64,000 bases of DNA from Pseudomonas mandelii (GTDB taxonomy: Bacteria; Pseudomonadota; Gammaproteobacteria; Pseudomonadales; Pseudomonadaceae), in the NCBI RefSeq assembly GCF_024138395.1, contig NZ_JAMYDU010000015.1:1-64000 (forward strand), given 5' to 3'. Below, piece by piece: positions 26,414 to 36,149 of the stretch. Position numbers and translations under genes: made by a program. The notes under the pieces were generated by a model. The model saw nothing but the letters and a program-made list of their open reading frames with translations. It searched no databases and was not told where the DNA came from. Each line of letters opens with the position of its first letter. Positions within the stretch are counted from its first letter, which is position 1.

Positions 26414-27652
26414 ATGTCCCACGTTGATAGCGAACTGCTTGATGAATCTTCAGGCGATGAAGCGGCGTCGCCCCAGCAAAGACGCACGAATCAACGTCTC
26501 GCTATCCTGGCCCTTGGTATGGGGGGATTTGCCATCGGTACTGGCGAATTCGTGATTATGGGTTTGTTGCCTGATGCGGCAAAAGACCTCGCTATTACCA
26601 TTCCAGAGGCAGGTCACCTTATAAGCTTCTACGCCTTGGGCGTGGTCATTGGTGCTCCCTTGCTGGCCGTTGCGGGAGGGCAATGGGCCCGTCGCAATTT
26701 CCTGATTGGGCTGATGGCGGTTTTCGCGATCGGCAACTTAGCCAGTGCGCTGGCACCTTCCTATCAGTCGATGCTCGTTGCCCGTTTACTGACAGGCTTT
26801 CCACACGGCACTTATTTTGGCGTGGCAGCGTTGGTCGCTGCTGGTTTGGTGGCGCGCGAGCGACGAACGCAAGCAGTAGCAATGGTGCTGATGGGCCTGA
26901 CGTTGGCGACATTGCTCGGCGTACCGGCAACGGCGGCGTTGGGGCAGTGGTTTGGCTGGCGGACCGCCTTCCTGGTCGTAGGCGTCATAGCGCTGCTCGC
27001 GGCGGGACTGATCTGGCGTTTTGTGCCGTATGCTCCTGGAAATCGATCGTCCAGTCCTTTGCGTGAGCTTTCAGCGCTCAATCGCAGTCAGGTATGGCTG
27101 ACGCTTCTCATCGGCGCAATCGGTTTCGGCGGGATGTTCTCGGTCTTCAGCTATGTAAAACCGACCATGATCGAGCTGACACATTTGCCCGAGAGGGTTG
27201 TGCCGATTGTGCTGGCTTTATTTGGTGCAGGAATGGTTGTGGGCAACCTCATCGGCTCCAGACTCGCCGACCGGGCGCTCTTGCCCACGATTGGTGGACT
27301 ACTGGTCTGGGCGACTGCGGTTCTCACACTTTTTGTATTCACCGCCAGCAACCCATGGCTGGCTCCGATCAATGTGTTTCTGGTAGGCACTTTGATTGCC
27401 CTGGGCCCTTGTTTGCAAACTCGCCTTATGGATGTTGCAGGTGAAGCTCAGACGCTGGCGGCTGCCTTGAACCACTCGGCCTTCAATGCCGCCAACGCAC
27501 TGGGTGCATGGCTGGGCGGGGTGACCATTTCCGCCGGTCTTGGCTGGGCTTCGACAGGCTGGGTGGGTGCGCTGCTGGCATTGGGGGGGCTGGGCGTATT
27601 TGCGGTTTCCATGATGTGGGCAAACGATACGGACAATCGCGTAGCAGTGTGA
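26414..27652 (+). CDS. MFS transporter, DHA1 (AraJ/arabinose-efflux) type
   Basis: A 412-residue, 12-helix major facilitator protein. The segment FAIGTGEFVIMGLLPDAAKDL in helix 1 is characteristic of AraJ-like DHA1 exporters, and the ARRNFLIGLMA loop is the family motif between helices 2 and 3. An N-terminal cytoplasmic tail of about 25 residues precedes helix 1. The ATG at 26414 was preferred over GTG 26408; neither has a clear ribosome site. It is followed 58 bases later by an SDR gene, probably co-transcribed. Confidence 0.88.
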   Translation: MSHVDSELLDESSGDEAASPQQRRTNQRLAILALGMGGFAIGTGEFVIMGLLPDAAKDLAITIPEAGHLISFYALGVVIGAPLLAVAGGQWARRNFLIGLMAVFAIGNLASALAPSYQSMLVARLLTGFPHGTYFGVAALVAAGLVARERRTQAVAMVLMGLTLATLLGVPATAALGQWFGWRTAFLVVGVIALLAAGLIWRFVPYAPGNRSSSPLRELSALNRSQVWLTLLIGAIGFGGMFSVFSYVKPTMIELTHLPERVVPIVLALFGAGMVVGNLIGSRLADRALLPTIGGLLVWATAVLTLFVFTASNPWLAPINVFLVGTLIALGPCLQTRLMDVAGEAQTLAAALNHSAFNAANALGAWLGGVTISAGLGWASTGWVGALLALGGLGVFAVSMMWANDTDNRVAV

Positions 27653-27710
27653 GCAACCAACTGTTTGTTCTCTTCCAACGCCGAAAATCGGCTCTAAACC
27701 AGGATTTCAA

Positions 27711-28565
27711 ATGACTCATCCTGCATTGACTCCAGGCGCTGTTGCGGTGATTACCGGCGGTGCTGCCGGAATTGGCCTTGCTGCGGCCAAGAGCTTCGCT
27801 CGACAAGGGCTGCGCATCTGCATTGCCGATCTCAGGGCCCAGCGTCTCGCAAAAGCTGTCGAAGAAGTCAGCGTATTGGCTGCGAACGGCATTCAGGACG
27901 TTTTTGCTCTTGAAACGGACGTCAGTCGTGTCGAGGACCTGCTGCGCTTGCAAGCGGTCGTTCGAGCACGCTTCGGCGGTACGGATGTTTTGATGAATAA
28001 CGCCGGTGTTCAGCCCGGCAGCGGGGTTTTCGGTCCCGCGCAAAATTGGCAGCGTGTCCTGGGCGTTAATTTGTTGGGTGCGATTCATGGCACGCAAGTG
28101 TTCGTACCCGAGATGATCAAGCGCGGTCGTCCGGGCCTCGTGATCAATACCGGTTCCAAACAGGGTATTACGAACCCGCCCGGTGATCCTGCGTACAACG
28201 TTTCGAAAGCAGGTCTTAAAGCGTTTACCGAAGCGTTGCAGCATCAATTGCGTAACACCGCGAGCGGACAGATCAGCGCGCATCTGCTGATCCCGGGCTT
28301 TGTGTTCACAGAGTTGTCTCGCAATGGCCGTAGCGAAAAACCCGCCGGCGCCTGGACGCCCGAGCAGACCGTCGACTTTATGATGGAGCGACTCGATGCG
28401 GGTGATTTCTACATCCTCTGTCCGGACAACGACGTCCTTCGTTCATTGGATGAGCGGCGCATTCTTTGGGCCGCAGGCGACGTTATCGAGAACCGCCCGG
28501 CGCTGTCGCGTTGGCATCCGGACCATGCTGCAGCATTCGACGGGTTCATCAAACAACAGCGCTGA
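27711..28565 (+). CDS. Short-chain dehydrogenase/reductase
   Basis: A 284-residue classical SDR: the cofactor motif TGGAAGIG is at about residues 15-22, NNAG at about 94-97 and the catalytic YNVSK at about 161-165; GSKQG holds the active-site Ser. It lies downstream of an MFS exporter under probable LysR control. The substrate is unknown. AGGA precedes the ATG by 6 bases. Confidence 0.88.
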   Translation: MTHPALTPGAVAVITGGAAGIGLAAAKSFARQGLRICIADLRAQRLAKAVEEVSVLAANGIQDVFALETDVSRVEDLLRLQAVVRARFGGTDVLMNNAGVQPGSGVFGPAQNWQRVLGVNLLGAIHGTQVFVPEMIKRGRPGLVINTGSKQGITNPPGDPAYNVSKAGLKAFTEALQHQLRNTASGQISAHLLIPGFVFTELSRNGRSEKPAGAWTPEQTVDFMMERLDAGDFYILCPDNDVLRSLDERRILWAAGDVIENRPALSRWHPDHAAAFDGFIKQQR

Positions 28566-28572
28566 CGGCATC

Positions 28573-28755
28573 CGCATGACGACGCTCGCCAATGACGAAG
28601 CCGTCGAGAGCGTGGTCTACGACGAGGGCGGCGTGCTGGCGAGCCTGACTGAAGGCACGATCCACATTTGCGCGAGCACGATCAGCGTCGCCCTGTCGCG
28701 TCGACTTTCGCAGAGCCACGCATTAAAGGGACAGCGTTATGTTGCGGCGCCGGCT
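28573..28755 (+). pseudogene. Fragment of a beta-hydroxyacid dehydrogenase-type oxidoreductase
   Basis: The frame here reads MTTLANDEAVESVVYDEGGV and later STISVALSRRL...GQRYVAAP, which matches the middle of the NAD-binding domain of 3-hydroxyisobutyrate/6-phosphogluconate dehydrogenase-like proteins. Both ends of the expected gene (about 290 residues) are missing. Its 3' part overlaps, on the opposite strand, the end of the BASS symporter gene. This is a decayed remnant, probably left by a deletion that joined it to the symporter. Confidence 0.6.
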
Positions 28756-29716
28756 CTGGCCTTTTTGCATAGCGCTGTGCCAAGACGGCACAGACCATAA
28801 GTTGTATCTGATGAAACAGCATCAGCGGAAGAATGAGCACGCCGATGCTGCTGCCGGCGAACAGAACCTGTGCCATAGGAACTCCGGTGGCCAGGCTTTT
28901 CTTCGAGCCGCAGAAGAGGATGGTGATGCGGTCTTCCAGATTGAAGCCCAGCCATTTACCCAGCAGATGGGCGACCAGCAGGGCTAGAGCCAGGAGCAGG
29001 CTGCAGCCGAATATTACGCCTAGCAGTTTCAGGGCCGGGACCTGCAGCCAGAGTCCACCGATCACGGCGGAGCTGAACGCGGTGTAAACCACAAGAAGGA
29101 TGCTTCCCTGGTCGACGTTCTTCAGCCAACCCTTGTTCCGGTGCACCCAGTCACCGATCCAGCGGCGGGCAATCTGGCCGGCGATGAAGGGCAGCAGCAG
29201 TTGGATGCTGATCTTGCGGATGGCCTCGATCGTTGAACTCCCGTCACTGTGAACGCCCATCAGTAGGGCGACCAGTACCGGCGTGATAAATATGCCCACC
29301 AGGCTGGAGGCAGCGGCACTGCATATCGCCGCAGGGATGTTGCCCCGGGCCAGGGAGGTGAAGGCGATGGCCGATTGCACGGTGGCGGGCAGGACGCAGA
29401 GGTATAGGAAGCCAGCATAGAGTTCAGGCCCTACCATCGGCATCAGTACCGGTTTCAGGGCAAGTCCGAGCAGTGGAAACAGGCCAAAGGTGCAGATGAA
29501 TATAAGCAGGTGCAGGCGCCAATGGCCGGCGCCTGCAATCACAGCGTTACGAGACAGTTTGGCGCCGTGCAGGAAAAACAGCAGAGAGATGGCAATGTTG
29601 GTGATCCAACTGAAAGCGACAGCCACTTGCCCCTTTGCGGGTAACAATGTGGCAATAGCGACGACGGCGATCAGCGTCAGGGTGAAGTTGTCCGGGAGCA
29701 AGCGTGAGCGGGCCAT
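28682..29716 (-). CDS. Bile acid:sodium symporter (BASS)-family transporter
   Basis: A 344-residue protein with about nine to ten helices of the YfeH/BASS type: helix with SLLFFLHGAKLSRNA, and the conserved FCGSKKSLATGVPMAQVLF crossover. Members move organic anions with sodium. Its last 20 or so residues (QHNAVPLMRGSAKVDATGRR) are encoded on the reverse of a dehydrogenase remnant and look non-native. It is divergent to an AraC-type gene that may control it. Confidence 0.88.
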   Translation of the reverse strand: MARSRLLPDNFTLTLIAVVAIATLLPAKGQVAVAFSWITNIAISLLFFLHGAKLSRNAVIAGAGHWRLHLLIFICTFGLFPLLGLALKPVLMPMVGPELYAGFLYLCVLPATVQSAIAFTSLARGNIPAAICSAAASSLVGIFITPVLVALLMGVHSDGSSTIEAIRKISIQLLLPFIAGQIARRWIGDWVHRNKGWLKNVDQGSILLVVYTAFSSAVIGGLWLQVPALKLLGVIFGCSLLLALALLVAHLLGKWLGFNLEDRITILFCGSKKSLATGVPMAQVLFAGSSIGVLILPLMLFHQIQLMVCAVLAQRYAKRPEPAPQHNAVPLMRGSAKVDATGRR

Positions 29717-29799
29717 GGCGTTTATCCAATAGTTGTCATTGAGGCTTTGGCTACTCTAACCTTGGCGATGGATGCCGACTAACGCGATAGGGGCAAAAA

Positions 29800-30591
29800 A
29801 TGCCTGCAAACGGACAAAATCAATGGGGCGAGCGCCAGGTTCCCCAACTGCAACAATTGCCCCGTCCCCTGTTTGCCCGCAATGAGTCGCTGGTGAACGC
29901 AGTGGGAACTGCGCGCCACACCCATGCCTGGGTGCAGCTTTCATATGCCATCCGAGGCGTGTTGCATGTGCGCACCGCTGAGGGCAATTTCGTGGCGCCC
30001 CCGCAGCGCGCGATCTGGATATCGGCAGGGACGGAGCACGAGGTGTTCAATTCCCCTCATACCGAGATGCGCAGCCTTTACCTGAATGAAGTTTCCTCAA
30101 GCGGTGGGCTGGGTGGTTGCCGGGTCCTTGAGATTGATGCCCTCATGCGGGAACTGATTCGGCATTTCTGCGAGCTCCCAGTGGAATATGACGAGAAAGG
30201 TCCGGACGGTCGCCTGGCTCAAGTGCTGGTCGACCAGTTGCTGGTGGCCCGTGAGGTCAGCCTTTCGTTGCCCCTTCCCGGTGACCCGCGACTTCTGCGT
30301 TTGTGCCAGCGCCTGCTGGAAGCACCCGATGATTCCCGTACCCTTCTGGAATGGAGTCAGGATCTGGGCGCCTCGGAGAAGACGCTGAGGCGGTTGTTTT
30401 TGCGCGAAACCGGCCTGACCTTCCGCGCTTGGCGTCAACGCCTGCGTTTGCTCGGGTCACTGGAAGCCCTGGAACAGGGACAGCGCGTGACCCAGGTCGC
30501 CCTTGGTTGCGGCTACGACTCTACTTCTGCCTTCATAGCGGCATTCCGGCAGCACTTCGGCGTGACGCCGGGAGATTTCTTTCAGCGGTAG
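29800..30591 (+). CDS. AraC-family transcriptional regulator
   Basis: A 263-residue regulator: an N-terminal cupin (HTHAWVQLSYAIRGVLHVRT...PPQRAIWISAGTEHEV, about residues 40-90) and a C-terminal AraC HTH pair (LLEWSQDLGASEKTLRRLFL, then RVTQVALGCGYDSTSAFIAA). The cupin form with PPxRAxWIPxGxxHxV is common in regulators of transporter genes. It is divergent to the BASS symporter gene with an 83-base gap. Confidence 0.88.
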   Translation: MPANGQNQWGERQVPQLQQLPRPLFARNESLVNAVGTARHTHAWVQLSYAIRGVLHVRTAEGNFVAPPQRAIWISAGTEHEVFNSPHTEMRSLYLNEVSSSGGLGGCRVLEIDALMRELIRHFCELPVEYDEKGPDGRLAQVLVDQLLVAREVSLSLPLPGDPRLLRLCQRLLEAPDDSRTLLEWSQDLGASEKTLRRLFLRETGLTFRAWRQRLRLLGSLEALEQGQRVTQVALGCGYDSTSAFIAAFRQHFGVTPGDFFQR

Positions 30592-30781
30592 CCTGAAGCA
30601 TTCGCTGCGGCAGTTGCTCGTTGCCCAATTCGTTTCGCGTGAGCCCACCAAGAGCCTGTTCGGCATAAAGGCGGTTGAATCTGGCTCAACGTTTCATACA
30701 GCAAAGCTAACCGGAAACGGATGTAACGCCGTGTACCATTAAGTAATTCAATGATCGTTGGTTTGCTGAGCGAGCTTTTCT

Positions 30782-31918
30782 GTGTTTCATCTGTACCTGG
30801 GCCTGGCCTATCTGTATGTCCTCTGGCGCTTCGTCGTCCCCCTACCTGTCTCGACAGGCTGGCGGATCCTGCTTGCCCTCATCCTGCTGGTTGTCTCCAA
30901 GTACCACCTGATCCAGATCTGGGTGTTCGGGACAATGTTCTCCCCAGAGATTCCCCGTTGGGCCGTACTGGTTGCGGGTTGGGCGTTCTGCGCATTTGTT
31001 TTGCTGTTCGTGTTTGTTGCAATCGCGGATCTTGCAAATGGCCTGCTGTCGATTCTCCGGCTACGTGCTGCCAGAAAGCTGGTAAGTGCGCACAGCCGGT
31101 ATGTGATTGCGTTGCTCGCTTCGCTGTTGTCAGCGTTGGGGGTTTATCAGGCTGTACAGGTTCCTGATGTGCGCAGTATGGAGGTCAGGATCAAGAACCT
31201 GCCGCAAGCGATGGATGGGCTTCGGGTCGTTCAACTGACTGACCTGCATATCAGCCGGCTTTTTCACTCGCCCTGGGTGACGGAGGTGGTGGCTCGAACC
31301 AACGCTCTGAACCCGGACTTGATCCTGATCACAGGCGATCTCATCGATGGCACGACAACGGCCCGACGCCAGGACGTGGCAGCGCTTGGTGAGCTGAAGG
31401 CCGCTCTGGGCGTCGTCGCTATTCCCGGAAACCATGAATACTACTTCAACGAAGCTCAGTGGCACTCCGAGTTCGAAAGACTGGGCATGCGCATGCTGGT
31501 GAACGAGCACGTAGTGATCGAATCGGGCGAAGACGAGCTTGTTGTCGCCGGCGTTGCCGATGAGGCCGCTACTGCATTTGGCATGCCCGGCCCGGACCTT
31601 GACGCGGCTCTCGTGAATGCTCCCGAAAACGCTCCTGTGATCCTCCTGAAGCACCGCCCCTCTGGCGCCTTGCGCTCGGCTATAGCGGGCGTGGGACTCC
31701 AGCTCTCCGGGCATACCCATGGAGGAATGATTCGGGGTCTCGATCAGATAGCTCGCTTCGCCAATGAGGACTTCGTTTCCGGGGCATACGCGGTCGGGGA
31801 GATGCTGCTTTACACCAGCAATGGTACGGGGCTATGGAACGGCTTTCCGATTCGCCTGGGTGTGCCAGGGGAAATTACCCAATTCACTCTTCGGGCGGGT
31901 CCTGCGCCTGGACCCTGA
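30782..31918 (+). CDS. Membrane-anchored metallophosphoesterase (YaeI/YkuE-like)
   Basis: A 378-residue protein with four predicted N-terminal helices (about residues 3-125) and a calcineurin-like phosphoesterase domain: QLTDLHIS (first metal Asp and His), ITGDLIDG, IPGNHEYY, and the late GHTHGG. All metal ligands are present. Related proteins cleave phosphodiesters or lipid-linked pyrophosphates at the membrane. The start is GTG 30782; no strong ribosome site is seen, so the exact start is uncertain. Confidence 0.87.
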   Translation: MFHLYLGLAYLYVLWRFVVPLPVSTGWRILLALILLVVSKYHLIQIWVFGTMFSPEIPRWAVLVAGWAFCAFVLLFVFVAIADLANGLLSILRLRAARKLVSAHSRYVIALLASLLSALGVYQAVQVPDVRSMEVRIKNLPQAMDGLRVVQLTDLHISRLFHSPWVTEVVARTNALNPDLILITGDLIDGTTTARRQDVAALGELKAALGVVAIPGNHEYYFNEAQWHSEFERLGMRMLVNEHVVIESGEDELVVAGVADEAATAFGMPGPDLDAALVNAPENAPVILLKHRPSGALRSAIAGVGLQLSGHTHGGMIRGLDQIARFANEDFVSGAYAVGEMLLYTSNGTGLWNGFPIRLGVPGEITQFTLRAGPAPGP

Positions 31919-32038
31919 TCCTCTCGAACACGCCTGATCATCTCACTGCATTAAAGGTTCAAACCGAAAGTGGAGGTATAGCGGACTGGCTGAAGGTGAT
32001 TGCATGAATCGGCCTTGAGCTAATCCGCCATTCAGTCG

Positions 32039-33628
32039 TCAGTACCCGGCAGCCGCTCCATTCCCTCTCGGGTCAAATGCACCTTCGAATGATCCGTTAA
32101 CGAGTCGAACCGCTGCCCCCGCGTGGCCCATGGTTTCGGAGAACGGACTCAGTATTTCCACTTCGTGCCCTCGGGCGCTGAGTTCATTCAGGACCTTGTC
32201 ATTGAAACGTGACTCCATTTTCAACGTGTCGGAACTTTCACCCCAAGTGCGCCCCAGCAGCCAGCGCGGCGCCGTCACGGCTTGCTGCAATGGCTGACCG
32301 AATATGGCATAGCGACTGAACACGGCGGCTTGCGTCTGCGGTTGGCCATCACCGCCCATTGTGCCGTAAACCAGAGTCCGTCCATCCTTCAGACGTGCCG
32401 CAGCAGGGTTGAGGGTATGGAAAGGCTTCTTTCCGGGCTTCAGGGCCAAGAGGTGCTGCGGATCCAGGCTGAACGAGGCGCCACGGTTCTGCCAGTTCAG
32501 GCCCGACTCCGGCAGCACTATGCCGCTGCCGAACTCGTGATAGATGCTTTGAATGAACGACACGGCCAGCCCGTCGTTGTCGATCACCCCCATCCAGATG
32601 GTATCGCCGGGGCCTTTGCCTTCGCCCCAGGGCGCGGCTTTCTGCGGGTTGATTTGTGCCGCGAATGCTTTCAGGTACGCTGGACTGAGGCAGCTTTGCG
32701 GATTGATCGTCATGTGGTCAGGGTCGGTGATATGGGCGTCGCGTACAGCAAACGCCAATTTTGTGGCTTCGACCAGGGTATGGATATGGTCGGCCCCGTC
32801 CGCGGAGAAGTCATTCAGACCGGCGTGGTCGGCAATGCCCAGAATCAACTGCGATACCAGTCCTTGGCTGGGCGGTGTCAGGTTGTAGACGGTGCCGGCG
32901 CTGTGTGCCAACTCCAGGGGGAGCACGCGCTTGGCTCGGTAGTTGGCCAGGTCCTCGCGGGTGACCGGTGAACCTGCTGCGTTCAGGTCACGGGCAATGG
33001 AGTCGCCCAGTGCACCTCGGTAGAAACTGTCCAGGCCTGTCTCGGCGAGTGTGCGCAAGGTGACTGCCAGACGCGGCTGTTTGAACAGGCTGCCGGCTTC
33101 GGGCGCAGCACCGTGGTGTAGAAAGGTTTCGGCAAAACCCGGGATGCCTTGCAGTTCGGCTTGTTTGCTGGAAGTGGCCATGTGTTGCGAAGGGGTGGTG
33201 GGGATCCCGGCGCTGGCGTAGTGGATGGCATCCTCCAGCAGCCGTGGCAACGGAGTTTGTCCACCCAGCTCAGCTGCTACGGCCAGCGCTTCCTGCCAAC
33301 CGCCAACGGTGCCTGCGACGGTGAGTGCTGCGTCGGCACCACGTGTCGGGATCTTGCTCATGCCGTCGTAGCGGGCGAGGGTGGCCAGGCTGCCCGCCGG
33401 ACCGCTGGCATCGATTGCGAGTGGCGCGCCTTGCGCGGGCACGATCAACCAGAAACCGTCGCCCCCCAGGCTGTTCATGTGCGGGTACACCACGGCGATC
33501 GTGGCAGCCGCAGCGACCATGGCTTCGATGGCGTTGCCGCCTTCGCGTAATACACCCAAGGCTGATTGGGCCGCCAGACTATGGGGGGCTACGGCAATGC
33601 CGCGTGCAGCAAGTGTAGTGTTCAACAT
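32039..33628 (-). CDS. Gamma-glutamyltransferase family protein
   Basis: A 529-residue Ntn-hydrolase of the gamma-glutamyltransferase family, which hydrolyses or transfers gamma-glutamyl groups. The likely nucleophile is Thr343 in GPGDTIWMGVIDND, where self-cleavage gives large and small subunits. There is no clear export signal at the N-terminus, unlike the periplasmic GGT of enteric bacteria, so it may be of the cytoplasmic YwrD-like type. ATG 33628 was chosen, with AAGGG upstream. It follows the OFA-type MFS gene by 17 bases and is probably co-transcribed with it. Confidence 0.87.
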   Translation of the reverse strand: MLNTTLAARGIAVAPHSLAAQSALGVLREGGNAIEAMVAAAATIAVVYPHMNSLGGDGFWLIVPAQGAPLAIDASGPAGSLATLARYDGMSKIPTRGADAALTVAGTVGGWQEALAVAAELGGQTPLPRLLEDAIHYASAGIPTTPSQHMATSSKQAELQGIPGFAETFLHHGAAPEAGSLFKQPRLAVTLRTLAETGLDSFYRGALGDSIARDLNAAGSPVTREDLANYRAKRVLPLELAHSAGTVYNLTPPSQGLVSQLILGIADHAGLNDFSADGADHIHTLVEATKLAFAVRDAHITDPDHMTINPQSCLSPAYLKAFAAQINPQKAAPWGEGKGPGDTIWMGVIDNDGLAVSFIQSIYHEFGSGIVLPESGLNWQNRGASFSLDPQHLLALKPGKKPFHTLNPAAARLKDGRTLVYGTMGGDGQPQTQAAVFSRYAIFGQPLQQAVTAPRWLLGRTWGESSDTLKMESRFNDKVLNELSARGHEVEILSPFSETMGHAGAAVRLVNGSFEGAFDPRGNGAAAGY

Positions 33629-33645
33629 ACGATTTTCCCTTGTTA

Positions 33646-34923
33646 TCAAGATTTCAGCGAATGCTTGGCGATCCAACTGGCACGCATGCGTTTGAGCACG
33701 AAAAAGGCGAGTAGGGCGGTAATGATGTCGAAGCTGATGGCAACGGCGAACACCGGGTACCAGCTATCGGTACTTTGGTGCAGCAGCGCGGCGACAGGGC
33801 CACCAAAAATCGAACCGATCCCTTGGGCCATGTACAGGAACCCATAGTTGGTGGTGGCATGACGAGTGCCGAAGGTGTCGGTGAGAGTCGAAGGGAACAG
33901 CGAAAATATTTCGCCCCAGCCCAGGAATACGACGCCAGAGAGCAGGACGAACAGTACCGGGTTATCGCTTGTCAGCAGCTAAAGGGTCATGGCGATACCT
34001 TCGAAGAAGAACGCGAAGGCCATGGTGTTCTCGCGGCCATAGTGGTCGGAGATCCAGCCGAACAAAGGGCGCGTCAAGCCATTGCAGACGCGGTCGATGG
34101 TCAAGGCCAGTGGCAAGGCGGCCATCCCCATCACCATCACGGTGGTCATTCCGAAGTCCTTGGCGAAACTGGCCATTTGCGAAGTGACCATCAGGCCTGA
34201 CGTCGACATCATTGTGAACATGGCGAACATCAGCCAGAACACAGGTGTCTTGAGCACTTCTCGCGGCGGTACATCGACCACAACTTGATTCGGTTTCGAC
34301 AGCGAATCAGCGCTCTGCGATGTCGGGGGCTGGCGCAGGAAGCGCGATGCCACGAGCCCCACAATGCCCAGCGCCAGGCCGAAGGTCAGCATTGTGGTTT
34401 CCATACCGACATTTTGCAGACTGTTGCTGATAGGGAAGGTGGTTATCATCGCTCCCATACCATACCCAGCGGCCACTGCACCGGCGGCAAGGCCGCGACG
34501 ATCCGGGAACCAGCGCACCATCAGGCCGACGATCCCGACATAAACGATCCCGGTACCCAGACCGCCGACTACTCCGTAGCTCAGGTAAAGCATACTCAGC
34601 GACGAGGCTTGGCTGGCCAGCACCCAGCTAAGGCCGGACAGCGCACAGCCAAGGCCCACTAGCGTGCGAATGCCAAAGCGATCGACCAAGTAACCTTGCA
34701 GAGGCGAAAAGAAGGTTTGCAGGATAATCAATAATGAAAAGGTTATTTGAACCTGTGCCAGCGAAACGCCCAGTTTCGCGGTAAGTGGGGCGGTGAAAAG
34801 CGTCCAGACATATTGCGGACTGGAAATCGCCATCATGCAAATAATGCCAATGGCGAGTTGATACCCGCGTGCGCTCAATGATTTAATCTGGGCGCTTTCT
34901 ATTAAATATTGTTCTCTGCTCAT
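33646..34923 (-). pseudogene. OFA-type MFS transporter interrupted by one in-frame TAG
   Basis: From ATG 34923 the frame encodes 314 residues of an oxalate/formate-antiporter-type MFS protein (TAPLTAKLGVSLAQVQITFS; VRWFPDRRGLAAG), then meets a TAG at 33979-33981. Beyond it the same frame continues for 110 residues with normal transporter helices (FGTRHATTNYGFLYMAQGIG) to a stop at 33646. The joined product, about 425 residues, has normal family length. A single nonsense change explains it; the first 314 residues alone lack the last helices and are unlikely to work. Sequencing error or recent inactivation cannot be told apart here. Confidence 0.8.
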
Positions 34924-35668
34924 TAGGGATGCTCGCAACTACGTTAATATCATGATGATTGAGAGCAAGCTGCGTGCCAGAAACGAAGGTTTATTGCGAC
35001 GCGTATTAATTTATAGCGGTACTTAGTTATAAGCGGGCACAACTTTCTCTTTCCGTTGAGGTCCGAAAAAATAAAGTCGAACTATATTGTTTAATAAAAT
35101 AATTCATTGAGATCCTAGAGTTACACGGCAATATTATTGGCGTCTATCGCCAGGAGGTCGTCATATATCGCTAAACGGACAAGAGGATAAAGTGTAATTC
35201 CCCATCGATTTTTTTAAAGCGAACTTGTGGTGCGAATTGTTCTACCTCGCACCATTTTGGTACCTTTTGATCGAGTGTCCAGGGGAGTATAGCGATGTAC
35301 GCAAGCCATACGGGAATGCCACAGGAAAAGCAGATTTTTGGAGAGTGCCTCAAGGATATGCACGCTTCTTGGCTTCGCAGGTTGATTGATTGAGGAAGTA
35401 GGGTTGCCGATTCAGTGAGCCTCACGCTTCTCTCAATTCGCGAAATCCAACCCAGTGATCGATCCAATTTAATTGTAATTTCGGTTTGTACGTGTCTTTT
35501 TTAACCGAAGAGTTATGGGGCGGAGAAGAAGCTAGTTGGAGAGTTGCGGCTCCCTTCAATACAAAGGTTGAATACAAATTAAGGTCAGTCTGGGCTTAAC
35601 TTAACTAAAAGACTATTTAGTGTAGTTATATCGTTTTGTCATTAATGCGGAGTAGGGTGCGCCTAAAC
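34924..35668. other. AT-rich intergenic stretch, no supported gene
   Basis: This region is much richer in A and T than the neighbouring genes and has no convincing coding sequence. A 98-codon frame on the minus strand at 35171-35467 begins with TTG, has no ribosome site and no recognised motif, so it was not called. The region probably marks the edge of transferred or decayed DNA. Confidence 0.5.
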
Positions 35669-36149
35669 TCAAGATGACTTTCCAGCTTTTAATAGGGCTT
35701 GGAAAGCTTCCGTAGTGGCTTGTTCTGCTTCTTTTATTTGGCTCAGAACTGCCATAAGGAGCTGGGAAACTTCCTCTGCCATTGCCGAATTTGGTAGATC
35801 ACCTAGGAGGCTCGACATCTTTGTTAGACGGTTCACTTGTGAGAAAGCATTGGCAAGCCTGTTGTTTACTGTCTCGCTGAAAATGTCAGCTTTATCTAAG
35901 AATTGAGATGGTAGAAGGCACTACATAGCATCTGAATTTTGCGATCTCTATCTGGGTGGCTCCAACGGGTGTTGTCATGATTTGTGCTAGCAGTTTGGAG
36001 CTTGCGGCTCGTTCACGTTTCCTTTGAGCTTTATCAAAGCTCCAGATAATAAGTGCGATGATTGCAGCAGCAGCCGTCGCCACAGTAGCTACAGTAGCTA
36101 CAGTAGCTACAGCGTCCCAGTCAATTTTCCATTCTGTACAAAGCCCCAT
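35669..36149 (-). pseudogene. Broken gene for small membrane protein with helical tail
   Basis: The 5' part (36149 down to 35892) encodes 85 residues: a short head, a transmembrane segment containing a VAT repeat (DAVATVATVATVATAAAAII...WSF), and a basic KAQRKRERAA stretch. Codons in another frame, ending at a TGA at 35669-35671, then read FLDKADIFSETVNNRLANAF and continue as an amphipathic helical tail. One frameshift plus one TAG (near 35930) separate the parts. They look like one former protein of about 155 residues. No function is known. Confidence 0.4.
36082..36112. repeat. 9-base tandem repeat (acagtagct)
   Basis: About 3.5 exact copies of the unit acagtagct in a row, which translate on the minus strand as Val-Ala-Thr repeats within the membrane segment of the broken gene. 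It is a likely slippage site. Confidence 0.85.

Noticed and set aside
35171..35467. Minus-strand frame of 98 codons in the AT-rich region
   Set aside because: It starts with TTG, has no ribosome site and no recognisable domain; kept only as a remark.
36082..36112. Possible CRISPR-like repeat
   Set aside because: Units of 9 bases without spacers form a simple tandem repeat, not a CRISPR array.
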